64,000 bases of DNA from Paracoccus limosus (GCF_009711185.1 NZ_WMIF01000004.1:124001-188000), one strand, 5' to 3'. Positions 33,669 through 42,167 are shown, counted from the first letter of the stretch. The notes: generated by a model from the letters alone, not told the origin. Numbers and translations are program-made.

Positions 33669-35009
33669 CTATAGCCCCCGAACCGAGGGACGCCGGTAAT
33701 GCGCCGCAGGCTCGATCATCAGCTCGTGGATCGCCCAGACCAGGGCATCCAGCCGGTCGGGCGATCCCTTGCCCTCATAGCCCCTGACGGTCATGCGGCA
33801 CATCTGGTCCTCCAGCGCACCAAGACCGCGCAGATGATGCACCCGGCCCTGCTCATACAGCGCCGCCACCGGCTCGGCCCGCAGCCCCTTGCCGCGCCCG
33901 GCGCGCAACGCCCGGAACGGCACCAAGGGATCGATCTGCCGGATCACGCTCTCGACCAGATCGCCGCCCTGGTTCACCTCGGCCACCAGCCGCTCGGCCC
34001 CGTGCCGGTCCATCGCCGCGATGGCGGCGCGCGCCCAATCCGTAGGCCCGCCGCGCACCGTGGCATCCTCCAGCACATAGGCCCGCCAATCCGTCGCCGG
34101 CCCCTCGCACACCACGCCTGCAACGACGATGCCGCATTCGTCCGAGGCAGCGCCCCCGGTCACTGCCGGATCGACCGCGACCACCACCCGGCTCAGCGCC
34201 GGCGCCGCCTCGACCCGGCAACGCTCGACCATCGCCGTGGTCCAAAGCGCCCCCTCGACATCGTCCAGCAGCAAGCCCTCCAGCTCCTGACGGCCCAGCC
34301 GCGTGCCGGCATAGCGGCTTTCGACCTCGGCCAGAAAACTCTCGGCCAGATAGGCGCGGTTGGCATCCGTCGGTGCATGCGTCGTCACCGTCGAGGCATT
34401 GCCCAGAATCCGCTTCAGCACGCTCACGTTCTTGGGCGTGGTCGTGACCACCTGCTGTGGATGCTCGCCCAGACGCAGGGCGAATTGCAGCATGTCCCAG
34501 GTGTCCTCGGCCTTTTTCCACTTCGCAAGCTCGTCGACCCAGGCGGCATCGAATTGCGGCCCGCGCAGGGCTTCCGGCTCATGCGCCGAAAACACCTGCG
34601 CTGTCGCGCCATTCGGCCAGAGCAGCCGCCGCCGCCCCGCCTCCCAGACCGGACGACGATCCGGCGGCGAGCAGGCAAGAATGCCCGACTCGCCAAACAC
34701 CATCACGTCGCGCGCCTGATCAAAGGTCTCGCTGACCAATGCCACGCGATGGGCGCGCCCCGGGGCCTCGGGCGTTGCGCCCTCGACCTGACCGCGCACC
34801 CACTCCGACCCGGCCCGGGTCTTGCCGGCACCACGGCCACCCATGATGACCCAGGTTTTCCAGTCGCCCTCAGGCGGCAACTGATGCGGCAGCGCCCAGA
34901 ACTCGAAAAGCCAGGGCAGCGCCGCCAGGGCATTGCTGCTCAACCCCTCCAGAAAGGCATCAACCTCCTGAGGCTCTGCGCAGGCAAGCCAGGCGGCGCC
35001 CGACTTCAT
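33669..35009 (-). CDS. orfg2: GTA orfg2 homologue: terminase large subunit (446 aa)
   Basis: The packaging motor ATPase and nuclease. Walker A is IMGGRGAGKTRAGSEWV, the Walker B and catalytic acid lie in FDAAWVDELAKWK, and the motor coupling motif is QVVTTTPKNVSVL. The RNase H-like nuclease has acidic residues in VVVAVDPAVTGGAASDECG and RLDALVWAIHEL. In GTAs it packages short host DNA pieces without sequence choice. Start at 35009 (MKSGAAWLACAEPQE) overlaps the orfg1 end by 50 bp; an earlier ATG at 35078 is possible but less likely. Confidence 0.93.
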   Translation of the reverse strand: MKSGAAWLACAEPQEVDAFLEGLSSNALAALPWLFEFWALPHQLPPEGDWKTWVIMGGRGAGKTRAGSEWVRGQVEGATPEAPGRAHRVALVSETFDQARDVMVFGESGILACSPPDRRPVWEAGRRRLLWPNGATAQVFSAHEPEALRGPQFDAAWVDELAKWKKAEDTWDMLQFALRLGEHPQQVVTTTPKNVSVLKRILGNASTVTTHAPTDANRAYLAESFLAEVESRYAGTRLGRQELEGLLLDDVEGALWTTAMVERCRVEAAPALSRVVVAVDPAVTGGAASDECGIVVAGVVCEGPATDWRAYVLEDATVRGGPTDWARAAIAAMDRHGAERLVAEVNQGGDLVESVIRQIDPLVPFRALRAGRGKGLRAEPVAALYEQGRVHHLRGLGALEDQMCRMTVRGYEGKGSPDRLDALVWAIHELMIEPAAHYRRPSVRGL

Positions 35010-35325
35010 CTCTTGCCGCGACAAGGTCGAGTGCGCCTGCACCGACCTGTCCGGCAGCATCCTTGCGAAGCTTGTCAACCTTGCCCCTTTCCTCCAGCAC
35101 CAGATGGGTCGCGTCCCGCAGGGCGCGCACCAGCTTGCCGGATTCCTTCAACTCGTCCGTCTCACCCGCCTGAATCTGCGCCCGCAGCCGGGTCAGATCC
35201 GCCGCATAGGACCGGAACAGCCCGTCCGCGATGGCCAGCACGTCCAGCTCCGGCGCCTCATCGGCGCCGGACGCGAATGGTCCTTCCGCAGGCTCGCCAC
35301 GCCCCGGATCGAAATTCACTGTCAT
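34960..35325 (-). CDS. orfg1: GTA orfg1 homologue: small terminase subunit (121 aa)
   Basis: A 121-residue protein at the orfg1 position. The acidic N-terminal third (FDPGRGEPAEGPFASGADE) is followed by a helical core (DGLFRSYAADLTRLRAQIQA, then GKLVRALRDATHLVLEERGK), which fits the TerS assignment made for RcGTA gp1. It would help the large terminase load DNA. The ATG at 35325 is preferred to 35370, because the longer version would begin inside the downstream side of the leader hairpin. The protein overlaps orfg2 by 50 bp in another frame. Confidence 0.85.
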   Translation of the reverse strand: MTVNFDPGRGEPAEGPFASGADEAPELDVLAIADGLFRSYAADLTRLRAQIQAGETDELKESGKLVRALRDATHLVLEERGKVDKLRKDAAGQVGAGALDLVAARDEVGRRLACLRRASGG

Positions 35326-35371
35326 TCCGTTTGCCCTGCCCTCGTGTGCCTGTCCGCACGAGCGAGACATG

Positions 35372-35407
35372 AAAAAAGCGGCCCGGGGTCTTTCGACCCG
35401 GCCGCTT
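35372..35407 (-). terminator. terminator-like hairpin in the leader of the GTA operon
   Basis: On the minus strand, AAGCGGCC pairs with GGCCGCTT over 8 bp and GGGTC with GACCC around a GAAA loop, then six T follow (35377-35372). It lies about 50 bp upstream of the orfg1 start and directly downstream of the promoter at 35432-35460. It is the strongest intrinsic-terminator structure in the GTA region. Confidence 0.8.
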
Positions 35408-35431
35408 GCCCATTTCTCCCAGCATGGATAA

Positions 35432-35460
35432 GTTCTACTTTAGAACGTTCGGTAAGTCAA
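35432..35460 (-). promoter_or_regulatory. promoter of the GTA operon with dyad over the -10 box
   Basis: Read on the minus strand, TTGACT (35460-35455) and TAGAAC (35437-35432) are 17 bp apart. A perfect inverted repeat GTTCTA-N3-TAGAAC (35446-35432) covers the -10 box, and GAACGTTC lies next to it in the spacer. The segment is AT-rich compared with its surroundings. A transcript from here would reach the terminator-like hairpin within about 20 nt. The dyad is a candidate site for a GTA regulator; which one is unknown. Confidence 0.65.
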
Positions 35461-35603
35461 CGCAAAACCTATGGTTGATTTACGATCCGTTCATTCACGT
35501 TGAAACACAATGAACTAACCCACGCAACAGCAGCGTTCAGCACGAGCAACACCCGCCCGATTTCCACCGCAACGCGCCGGGAATCGGCCGGCAATGTCGC
35601 GCA

Positions 35604-36050
35604 TCAGACGCCGTTTTTCAACGCATCCGCCTTGGCGCGCGCCTCGGTGGCGGCAGCAACGGCGGTGCTGGCCTGATCCTGCATCTGCTGGGCATAGCTC
35701 ACCACGGTCGCGGCATAGGCCTCTGACCAGTCGGCGTAATCCTCGGCCTGCATGGTTTCCGCTTTGGCGCGCAACTCCTCGGCCTTGGCGCGGGTGCGGG
35801 CAACCTGTTCGTCCCAGCCGCCCTGCATCTCGGCCCATTGCGTGCGGACATTCTCGCTGGCATCGGCCAGATAGCCTTGTATCTGCTTGTCCAGATCCTC
35901 CTGCCGGGCCTTGGCGCTCTCTTGCCAGCGGCGGGCGCTGGCCATCAGCTCCTCGCCCTTGGCTTCCATCTCATCTTGCCATTTCCGGGCGCGCGTCTCA
36001 AAGACGCGGGCGTTCTCGGCAAGGCCAGTCAACAGGTCGGACAGTTTCAT
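35604..36050 (-). CDS. hypothetical Ala/Glu-rich coiled-coil protein (148 aa)
   Basis: A 148-residue soluble protein that is almost all helix, with heptad-like spacing and many Ala, Glu, Lys and Gln (for example RARKWQDEMEAKGEELMASA and VAAATEARAKADAL). MKLSDLLTGLAENARVFETR is the likely start (ATG 36050). Its composition recalls phasins or apolipoprotein-like helical proteins, but there is no signature, so I do not assign a function. It sits between mltG and the GTA operon, on the same strand, with a 189-bp promoter-rich gap before orfg1. Confidence 0.75.
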   Translation of the reverse strand: MKLSDLLTGLAENARVFETRARKWQDEMEAKGEELMASARRWQESAKARQEDLDKQIQGYLADASENVRTQWAEMQGGWDEQVARTRAKAEELRAKAETMQAEDYADWSEAYAATVVSYAQQMQDQASTAVAAATEARAKADALKNGV

Positions 36051-36132
36051 CGCGGCACCTCTATCATGATCGATGCCCGCAATGGTGCCCAGCCACCGAG
36101 GGTTTGTCAAAGCCCCCCGGTGGCCGCGTGGT

Positions 36133-37311
36133 TCAATCGCCCTGCACCGGCGACAGCGCCTGACCGCGCTGCTTTTCGATCTCGCGCCAGCGCTTCACGT
36201 TCTGATTATGCTCCTCCAGCGTGCGGGCAAAGGCATGCCCGCCCGAGCCATCGGCGACAAAGAACACATAATCCGCGTCCTCGGGATTCAGCGCCGCCTC
36301 GATGGCGGCCTTGCCGGGGTTGGCGATGGGCGTCGGCGGCAGACCGTCGATCTGATAGGTGTTGTAAGGCGTGCGCCGGCGCAGCTCGCTGCCGCGAATG
36401 CCGCGATCCAACACCCCCTCGCCCTTGGTGATGCCATAGATCACCGTCGGGTCGGTCTCCAGCCGCATGCCCCGGCGCAAGCGGTTCACAAAGACGCTGG
36501 CCACCAGACGGCGCTCGTCGGGCACGGCGGTTTCCTTCTCGACGATCGAGGCCATGATCAGCGCCTGCTCGGGCGTCTGATAGGGCAAGCCGGTCTCGCG
36601 CTTGTCCCATGCCTGCGCCAGAAATGCCGACTGCCGCCGCGCCATCTCGGCCAGAAGCGTGCCGCGATCAGCGCCCTTCTGCACGTCATAGGTATCGGGC
36701 GCCAGACTGCCCTCCTCGGGCAGTTTCGCGACCGAGCCGTCCATGAAACCCGCAGCCTTCAGCCCCTCGACCACCTGCCAGCTTGTCACGCCCTCGGCCA
36801 CGGTGATGCGCAACCGCGTATCGGCCTTGGCCTCGGCATCCGCCACCAGCTGCGGCGCCGGCTCGACGCCGGGCACATATTTCGCCTTCTCGGCCATCAG
36901 CCCGGTCTCGGCATCGGTATCGCGCAGGATGACCGAATTCTCGCGCACACCAATGCGATAGATCACCTCGGTGCCACAGGTGCTGGGCCCGCCGGCGGTG
37001 ATCGTGGCAACGATATCGGCCATACTGGCATGCGGCGGCACCAGATAGCTGCCGAATTTCAGATCGCGCGCCTTTCCGGCGTAATCCGCCCCGGTCCGAA
37101 AGATGTAACCGTTCGAGACCACACCCTGCCCGGCCAGCTGCTCGCTTACCGCGCTCAGGCTGGCGCCCGGCGCCACCCGCACGCAGGCCGCCACGGCCGA
37201 AGGCCCGGGCGCGGCATATTGATGCTTGGCCCAGGCAATCGCCGCCGCGACCGCGATCAGGATCACGATCAGCAGGGTCAGAAAGTTCGACGCGATATGG
37301 CGCCAGATCAT
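36133..37311 (-). CDS. mltG: endolytic murein transglycosylase MltG (392 aa)
   Basis: An inner-membrane YceG-family lytic transglycosylase that cuts nascent glycan strands and so ends their growth. The N-terminal membrane helix is in FLTLLIVILIAVAAAIAWAK. A LysM-like domain follows (EGVTSWQVVEGLKAAGF), then the catalytic region LIMASIVEKETAVPDERRLV with its Glu and ASVFVNRLRRGMRLETDPTV. Its start overlaps the fabF stop by 4 bp, the usual fabF-mltG pairing of alphaproteobacteria. Confidence 0.95.
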   Translation of the reverse strand: MIWRHIASNFLTLLIVILIAVAAAIAWAKHQYAAPGPSAVAACVRVAPGASLSAVSEQLAGQGVVSNGYIFRTGADYAGKARDLKFGSYLVPPHASMADIVATITAGGPSTCGTEVIYRIGVRENSVILRDTDAETGLMAEKAKYVPGVEPAPQLVADAEAKADTRLRITVAEGVTSWQVVEGLKAAGFMDGSVAKLPEEGSLAPDTYDVQKGADRGTLLAEMARRQSAFLAQAWDKRETGLPYQTPEQALIMASIVEKETAVPDERRLVASVFVNRLRRGMRLETDPTVIYGITKGEGVLDRGIRGSELRRRTPYNTYQIDGLPPTPIANPGKAAIEAALNPEDADYVFFVADGSGGHAFARTLEEHNQNVKRWREIEKQRGQALSPVQGD

Positions 37312-38570
37312 TCGGCCACGCGCCCCATCACCAGACTGGCGTTGGTGCCGCCAAAGCCGAAGCTGTTGGACAGCACGTAATCCACCTTGCGGCGCACGGC
37401 GGCATTGGCGGCCAGATCCACCACAGTCTCACGCGCCGGCTTGTCGAGGTTGATCGTCGGCGGGCAGATCTGGTCGCGCAGCGCCAGAATGCAGAAGATC
37501 GCCTCGACCGCGCCCGCCGCGCCCAGCAAATGCCCGATGCTTGACTTGGTCGAGGACATCACCACATTCCCGGCCGCATCGCCCAGCATCCGCTCGACCG
37601 CGCCCAGTTCGATCACATCGGCCATGGTCGAGGTGCCATGCGCGTTGATGTAATCCAGATCGGCAGGGCTGATCCCCGCCCGCTTCAGCGCTGCCGCCAT
37701 GCTGCGGAACCCGCCATCGCCATCCTCGCTGGGGGCGGTGATGTGATAGGCGTCGCCCGACATACCGTAGCCCAGGATCTCGGCATAGATCTTGGCACCG
37801 CGCGCTTTCGCGTGCTCGTATTCTTCCAGAACGACGACGCCCGCGCCCTCACCCATGACGAAGCCGTCGCGATCCTCGTCCCAGGGGCGGCTCGCGGCCT
37901 TGGGATCATCCTCACGCTTGGTGGACAGCGCCTTGCAGGCGTTGAAGCCCGCGACGCCGATCTCGCAGATCGGGCTTTCGGTGCCGCCCGCGACCATGAC
38001 ATCGGCATCGCCCAGCATGATCAGCCGCGCCGCATCGCCAATGGCATGGGCGCCGGTCGAACAGGCGGTGACCACCGCATGGTTGGGCCCCTTGAAGCCA
38101 AACCGGATCGAGACCTGACCCGAAACCAGGTTGATCAGCGCGCCCGGGATAAAGAACGGCGACACGCGTTTCGCGCCGCGTTCCTTGATCAGCACGGCGG
38201 TATCGGCGATCGACGACAGCCCGCCGATGCCCGAACCGATCATGACGCCGGTGCGCTGGCGGTCTTCCTCATTGGCGGGCTCCCAGCCAGAATCCGCCAC
38301 TGCCTGCGTCGCAGCCGCCATGCCATAAAGGATGAAATCATCGACCTTGCGGCGGTCCTTCGGCTCCATCCACTGGTCGGGATTGAAGGTACCGTTGCTG
38401 CCATCGCCCAGCTTCAGCTCGCAGGCATATTTCGTCACGACGCCGCTGGTATCGAAACGCGTGATCGGCCCGGCGCCGGATTCCCCGGCCAGCAGGCGCG
38501 TCCAGGTTTCTTCGACCCCAGAGGCCAGAGGCGTGACCATACCCAGACCGGTGACGACAACTCTGCGCAT
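37308..38570 (-). CDS. fabF: beta-ketoacyl-ACP synthase II (420 aa)
   Basis: Condensing enzyme of fatty-acid elongation. The active Cys170 is in VVTACSTGAHAIG, with the two His in NAHGTSTMAD and SIGHLLGAAG. Length and the C-terminal NSFGFGGTNASLV loop are typical. The gene usually follows acpP; here no acpP is found in the 201 bp upstream, which opens towards the divergent telA gene. It overlaps mltG by 4 bp. Confidence 0.96.
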   Translation of the reverse strand: MRRVVVTGLGMVTPLASGVEETWTRLLAGESGAGPITRFDTSGVVTKYACELKLGDGSNGTFNPDQWMEPKDRRKVDDFILYGMAAATQAVADSGWEPANEEDRQRTGVMIGSGIGGLSSIADTAVLIKERGAKRVSPFFIPGALINLVSGQVSIRFGFKGPNHAVVTACSTGAHAIGDAARLIMLGDADVMVAGGTESPICEIGVAGFNACKALSTKREDDPKAASRPWDEDRDGFVMGEGAGVVVLEEYEHAKARGAKIYAEILGYGMSGDAYHITAPSEDGDGGFRSMAAALKRAGISPADLDYINAHGTSTMADVIELGAVERMLGDAAGNVVMSSTKSSIGHLLGAAGAVEAIFCILALRDQICPPTINLDKPARETVVDLAANAAVRRKVDYVLSNSFGFGGTNASLVMGRVAE

Positions 38571-38707
38571 AAACGGCTCCTTGACCCTCGCATAATTCGG
38601 GCGGTTCTACACGCCCCCCGCCACGCACGCAACGCCAAGCCTGCGCCCGTGCCCCGCCCGCCACGCGGCGCCGCAACAAGAATTCGCCGCCAATGCCCCG
38701 CGAATTA

Positions 38708-38735
38708 TTGAACACGCTGCAAATGCAACTATCCT
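38708..38735 (+). promoter_or_regulatory. candidate promoter of the telA module
   Basis: TTGAAC (38708-38713) and TATCCT (38730-38735) have a 16 bp spacer, 36 bp before the telA ATG, in the most AT-rich part of the gap. Confidence 0.5.
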
Positions 38736-38771
38736 GCGCGTGGTTCCTGCACCGCAGAAAGGACAGACCGA

Positions 38772-39932
38772 ATGACCGATCAGACCCAGGCCAGCGCCGC
38801 CGCCGCCTCGGATGAAATCCACAGCGTGACCTCAGTCGTCCTGCCCGAACCGCCTGTCCCGCCGGCCGCCGACCAATCCGCCAACCCCGAAATCGCCCGC
38901 CGCAAGGCCGAGATCGACCTCGGCAACAGCGGCTCGATCGTGCATTTCGGCGCCCGCGCCCAGAACGAGCTGCAAGAAATCAGCCAGGCCATGCTGGCCG
39001 ATGTCAAGAACAAGGACGTGGGCCCCGCCGGCGAGTCGCTGCGCGAGATCGTGACCACGATCCGCGGCTTTTCCGTCTCCGAGCTGGACATCCGGCGCGA
39101 GCGCAGCTGGTGGGAACGCCTGACCGGCCGCGCCGCGCCCTTTGCGAAATTCGTCGCCAATTACGAACAGGTCCAGACCCAGATCGACCGCATCAGCGCC
39201 GATCTCGACGCCCATCAGCACCGGCTGCTCAAGGACATCAAGTCGCTCGACCTGCTTTATGAACGCACGCTGGATTTCTATAACGAACTGGCGCTCTATA
39301 TCGCTGCGGGCGAGCAGAAACTGGCCGAGATCGACCGCACCGAAATCCCCGCCGCCGAAACCGCCGTCGCCGCCGCCCCCGAAGAGGACAAGACCCTCGC
39401 CGCCCAGCAGCTGCGCGACCTGCGCTCGGTGCGCGACGATCTGGACCGCCGCGTGCATGATCTGAAGCTGACGCGGCAGGTCACCATGCAATCCCTGCCC
39501 TCGATCCGGCTGGTGCAGGAAAACGACAAATCCCTGATCACCAAGATTAATTCGACGCTGGTCAACACTGTGCCCCTTTGGGAAACCCAGCTGGCGCAGG
39601 CCGTCACCATCCGCCGCAGCGCCGCCGCCGCCAGCGCGGTCAAGGCCGCCAATGACCTGACCAACGACCTGCTGACCGCCAATGCGAAAAACCTGCGCGA
39701 GGCGAATGCCACCATCCGCACTCAGGTCGAACGCGGCGTCTTCGACATCGACAGCGTCAAGACCGCCAATGCCGAGCTGATCGCCACCATCGAGGACAGC
39801 CTGCGCATCGCCGATGAGGGCAAGACCCGCCGCGCCGCCGCCGAGGCCGAATTGCAGGGGATGGAGCGCGCGCTGCGCGACACGCTCGCCTCGGCCCGTG
39901 CCAGCCGGCCACAGCCTCCGGCGCAGCAATGA
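38772..39932 (+). CDS. telA: TelA/KlaA-family toxic-anion resistance protein (386 aa)
   Basis: A soluble helical protein of the TelA family, named for tellurite resistance but widely found with stress genes. Recognised by NSGSIVHFGARAQNELQEIS near the N-terminus, GFSVSELDIRRERSWWERL, FVANYEQVQTQIDRISADLD and the C-terminal ANAELIATIEDSLRIADEGK. Nearly all alpha-helix with long coiled coils; no metal or catalytic motif. It starts a plus-strand run with a DUF2927 lipoprotein (4 bp overlap), an SPFH protein and a zinc-ribbon membrane protein, which suggests an envelope-stress role more than specific tellurite resistance. Confidence 0.9.
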   Translation: MTDQTQASAAAASDEIHSVTSVVLPEPPVPPAADQSANPEIARRKAEIDLGNSGSIVHFGARAQNELQEISQAMLADVKNKDVGPAGESLREIVTTIRGFSVSELDIRRERSWWERLTGRAAPFAKFVANYEQVQTQIDRISADLDAHQHRLLKDIKSLDLLYERTLDFYNELALYIAAGEQKLAEIDRTEIPAAETAVAAAPEEDKTLAAQQLRDLRSVRDDLDRRVHDLKLTRQVTMQSLPSIRLVQENDKSLITKINSTLVNTVPLWETQLAQAVTIRRSAAAASAVKAANDLTNDLLTANAKNLREANATIRTQVERGVFDIDSVKTANAELIATIEDSLRIADEGKTRRAAAEAELQGMERALRDTLASARASRPQPPAQQ

Positions 39933-40963
39933 TGACCGCGCGCCGCCCCATCCGCGCCCTGCCGGCGCTTCTCACGCTGGGCCTGCTGGCGCTGGCCGGC
40001 TGCAGCGATCAGCCCACGCCGCCCGCCAAGCCGCCGGTGATCGAGGCCGCCGCGCCGCAGCCCCGTCCCGACCGGCCCCGCGTCGATCAGGCCGAACTGC
40101 GCCGCACCCGCGCCGAAAAGGCCCGCGCCGCCAGCAGCGCCGCCGCCCGCGCCGCCGAAACCCCGGCCAGCCGCACCATGCGCACCTATCTGGTGACGGT
40201 CGAACAGACCCTGAAATCGCGCGGCATGTTGCGCACCGACGGCGGGATCGGCATCCCGCTGACCCCCGAAAGCCTGACCGAGGATTTCGTCCAGATCGCG
40301 CTGCATGACGAATATTCGCGTCAGGGCGACGCGTTGATCTCGCGCCCGGTGCCCGCGCCGCTGCGCCGCTGGGCCCAGCCGGTGCGCATGCGCATCGAAT
40401 TCGGCGACTCGGTGCCGCCGGTGCAGCGCGACCGAGACCGCGCCGACATCACAGCCCTTGCCGCCCGCCTGCAGTCCGCCAGCGGCACCCCCGTCTCGCT
40501 GTCGCGCGGCGACGGCAATTTCACCATCCTGATCCTGTCCGAGGATGAACGCCGCGCCATCGGCCCGCGCCTGACCGCGCTGGTGCCGGGCATCCCGTCC
40601 AGCGATGTCGATGCGCTGGTGAACCTCTCGGCCCAGAACTACTGCACGGTCTTCGCCTATTCGCGCGGCAATGCCTCGACCTATGTCCATGCCGTGGCGC
40701 TGATCCGCTCGGAAACGCCGCCGCTGTTGCGCCGCTCATGCTTTCACGAGGAATTGTCGCAGGGCATGGGGCTGGCCAATGACAGCCGGCAGGTGCGGCC
40801 CTCGATCTTCAACGACGACGAGGAATTCGCCTATCTGACCCCGCATGACGAGCTTTTGCTGAAGATCCTCTACGATCCGCGCCTGCGCCCCGGCATGACC
40901 GAGGCCGAGGCCCGTCCCATCGTCCTGCAGATCGCGCGCGAACTGCTGGGCGCAGCAGCGTGA
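39929..40963 (+). CDS. DUF2927 lipoprotein (344 aa)
   Basis: A secreted lipoprotein: the N-terminus ALLTLGLLALAGC has a lipobox, followed by a Pro/Arg/Ala-rich linker (to about residue 80). The DUF2927 domain occupies the rest, with FVQIALHDEYSRQGD, VSLSRGDGNFTILILSEDE and RRSCFHEELSQGMGLANDS. The HEELSQ motif recalls a metal-binding HExxx sequence, but no protease activity is known to me. It overlaps telA by 4 bp, so it is the periplasmic or outer-membrane partner of that cytoplasmic protein. Length is typical. Confidence 0.87.
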   Translation: MMTARRPIRALPALLTLGLLALAGCSDQPTPPAKPPVIEAAAPQPRPDRPRVDQAELRRTRAEKARAASSAAARAAETPASRTMRTYLVTVEQTLKSRGMLRTDGGIGIPLTPESLTEDFVQIALHDEYSRQGDALISRPVPAPLRRWAQPVRMRIEFGDSVPPVQRDRDRADITALAARLQSASGTPVSLSRGDGNFTILILSEDERRAIGPRLTALVPGIPSSDVDALVNLSAQNYCTVFAYSRGNASTYVHAVALIRSETPPLLRRSCFHEELSQGMGLANDSRQVRPSIFNDDEEFAYLTPHDELLLKILYDPRLRPGMTEAEARPIVLQIARELLGAAA

Positions 40964-40975
40964 TCGCCTCAAGGC

Positions 40976-41006
40976 TTGACGCCCGGCGTTGTCGGCGCAG
41001 TATCGG
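40976..41006 (+). promoter_or_regulatory. possible promoter before the SPFH gene
   Basis: TTGACG (40976-40981) is a good -35 box. Possible -10 boxes are TATCGG (41001-41006, 19 bp spacer) or CAGTAT at a 16 bp spacer. It would allow SPFH and zinc-ribbon genes to be expressed apart from telA. Weak. Confidence 0.3.
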
Positions 41007-41036
41007 CTGCGCGGCAACCTGGCGAAAGGCGTAACC

Positions 41037-42164
41037 ATGTCCCTGTTCAACATTCTGGGCGGCGAGTTCATCGACATCATCGAATGGACCGACGACTCGC
41101 GCGACACGATGGTCTATCGCTACCCGACCGTAGGCAAGGCGATCAAATACGGCGCCAAGCTGACCGTGCGCGAAGGTCAGGCGGCGGTCTTTATCCACGA
41201 AGGCCAGTTGGCCGATGTCTTTGGCCCCGGCCTTTACATGCTGGAAACCAACAACCTGCCAATCCTGACGCGGCTGCAGCATTGGGACCACGGCTTTCGC
41301 AGCCCCTTCAAGTCCGAGATCTATTACGTCAACACCACCCGTTTCAACGATCTGAAATGGGGCACCAAGAATCCGGTCATCGCCCGCGACCCGGAATTCG
41401 GCCCGGTCCGCATCCGCGCCTTCGGCACCTATTCCATGCGCGTCACCGACCCCGGCAAGTTCATGACCGAGATCGTCGGCACCGATGGCGAATTCACCCG
41501 CGACGAGATCAGCTTCCAGCTGCGCAACATCATCGTGCAGGAATTCTCGCGCATGATCGCAGGGTCGGGCATCCCGGTGCTCGATATGGCGGCGAATACC
41601 GACCAGTTCGGCCAGATGGTCGCCAAGGCGATCAGCCCCACCGTCGCCAGCTACGGCCTGACGATCCCGGAATTCTACATCGAAAACATTAGCCTGCCTG
41701 ATGAGGTCGAGAAAATGCTTGATAAGCGCACCTCAATGGGCATCGTCGGCGATCTGAACCGCTTCGGGCAATATGCTGCCTCCGAGGCGATGCTGAACGC
41801 CTCGCAACAGCCGGGCGGCATGGGCGCAGGCATTGGTGCGGGCCTTGGCGCGGGTCTGGGCGCTGCCATGGCCGGGCGCGGCCCATGGGGCGCGATCCCG
41901 GGCCAGCAGGCGCCGCAACCGGCCGTGCAAAGCCCGCCGCCGCTCCATCCCGAAACCCTGTGGCATATCGCCGTCGATGGTCAGGCCGAGGGCCCCTATG
42001 GCCGCGCCAAACTTGGCCGGCTGGCGCAAGAGGGCCGCTTCTCGCGCGAAACGCTGGTCTGGACCGCCGGTCAGGACGGCTGGAAACCCGCCGACGAGAT
42101 CGCAGAACTGGCCCAGCTGTTCACCGTCGCCCCGCCGCCACCGCCGCCGGTGCCCAAGGGCTGA
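41037..42164 (+). CDS. SPFH-domain protein with C-terminal GYF-2 domain (375 aa)
   Basis: A membrane-associated SPFH (band 7, virion-core-type) protein of the YdjI group. The SPFH core (about 10-250) shows GQLADVFGPGLYMLETNNLP, IRAFGTYSMRVTDPGKFM, QLRNIIVQEFSRMIAGSG and ENISLPDEVEKMLDKRTSMG. A Gly/Ala/Met-rich linker follows, then a GYF-2 domain (about 310-365) with WHIAVDGQAEGPYGRAKLGR and WTAGQDGWKPADEIAEL, thought to bind proline-rich partners. In Bacillus the related YdjI acts in a PspA/YdjG envelope-stress set. ATG 41037 gives the standard N-terminus MSLFNILGGEFIDIIEW. Confidence 0.9.
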   Translation: MSLFNILGGEFIDIIEWTDDSRDTMVYRYPTVGKAIKYGAKLTVREGQAAVFIHEGQLADVFGPGLYMLETNNLPILTRLQHWDHGFRSPFKSEIYYVNTTRFNDLKWGTKNPVIARDPEFGPVRIRAFGTYSMRVTDPGKFMTEIVGTDGEFTRDEISFQLRNIIVQEFSRMIAGSGIPVLDMAANTDQFGQMVAKAISPTVASYGLTIPEFYIENISLPDEVEKMLDKRTSMGIVGDLNRFGQYAASEAMLNASQQPGGMGAGIGAGLGAGLGAAMAGRGPWGAIPGQQAPQPAVQSPPPLHPETLWHIAVDGQAEGPYGRAKLGRLAQEGRFSRETLVWTAGQDGWKPADEIAELAQLFTVAPPPPPPVPKG

Positions 42165-42167
42165 TCC

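Noticed and set aside
20707..35325. Prophage interpretation of the phage-like block
   Set aside because: No integrase, excisionase, repressor, replication or attachment-site duplication seen. Gene content and order match a gene transfer agent.
35370..35450. An alphaproteobacterial LexA box (GTTC-N7-GTTC) in the GTA promoter
   Set aside because: The motif is GTTC-N7-GAAC, an inverted and not a direct repeat, so it does not match the known box.
38772..39932. Specific tellurite-resistance role for TelA
   Set aside because: No tellurite gene (terB, terC, terD) is nearby; the family is common in general stress settings, so the name says little about function.
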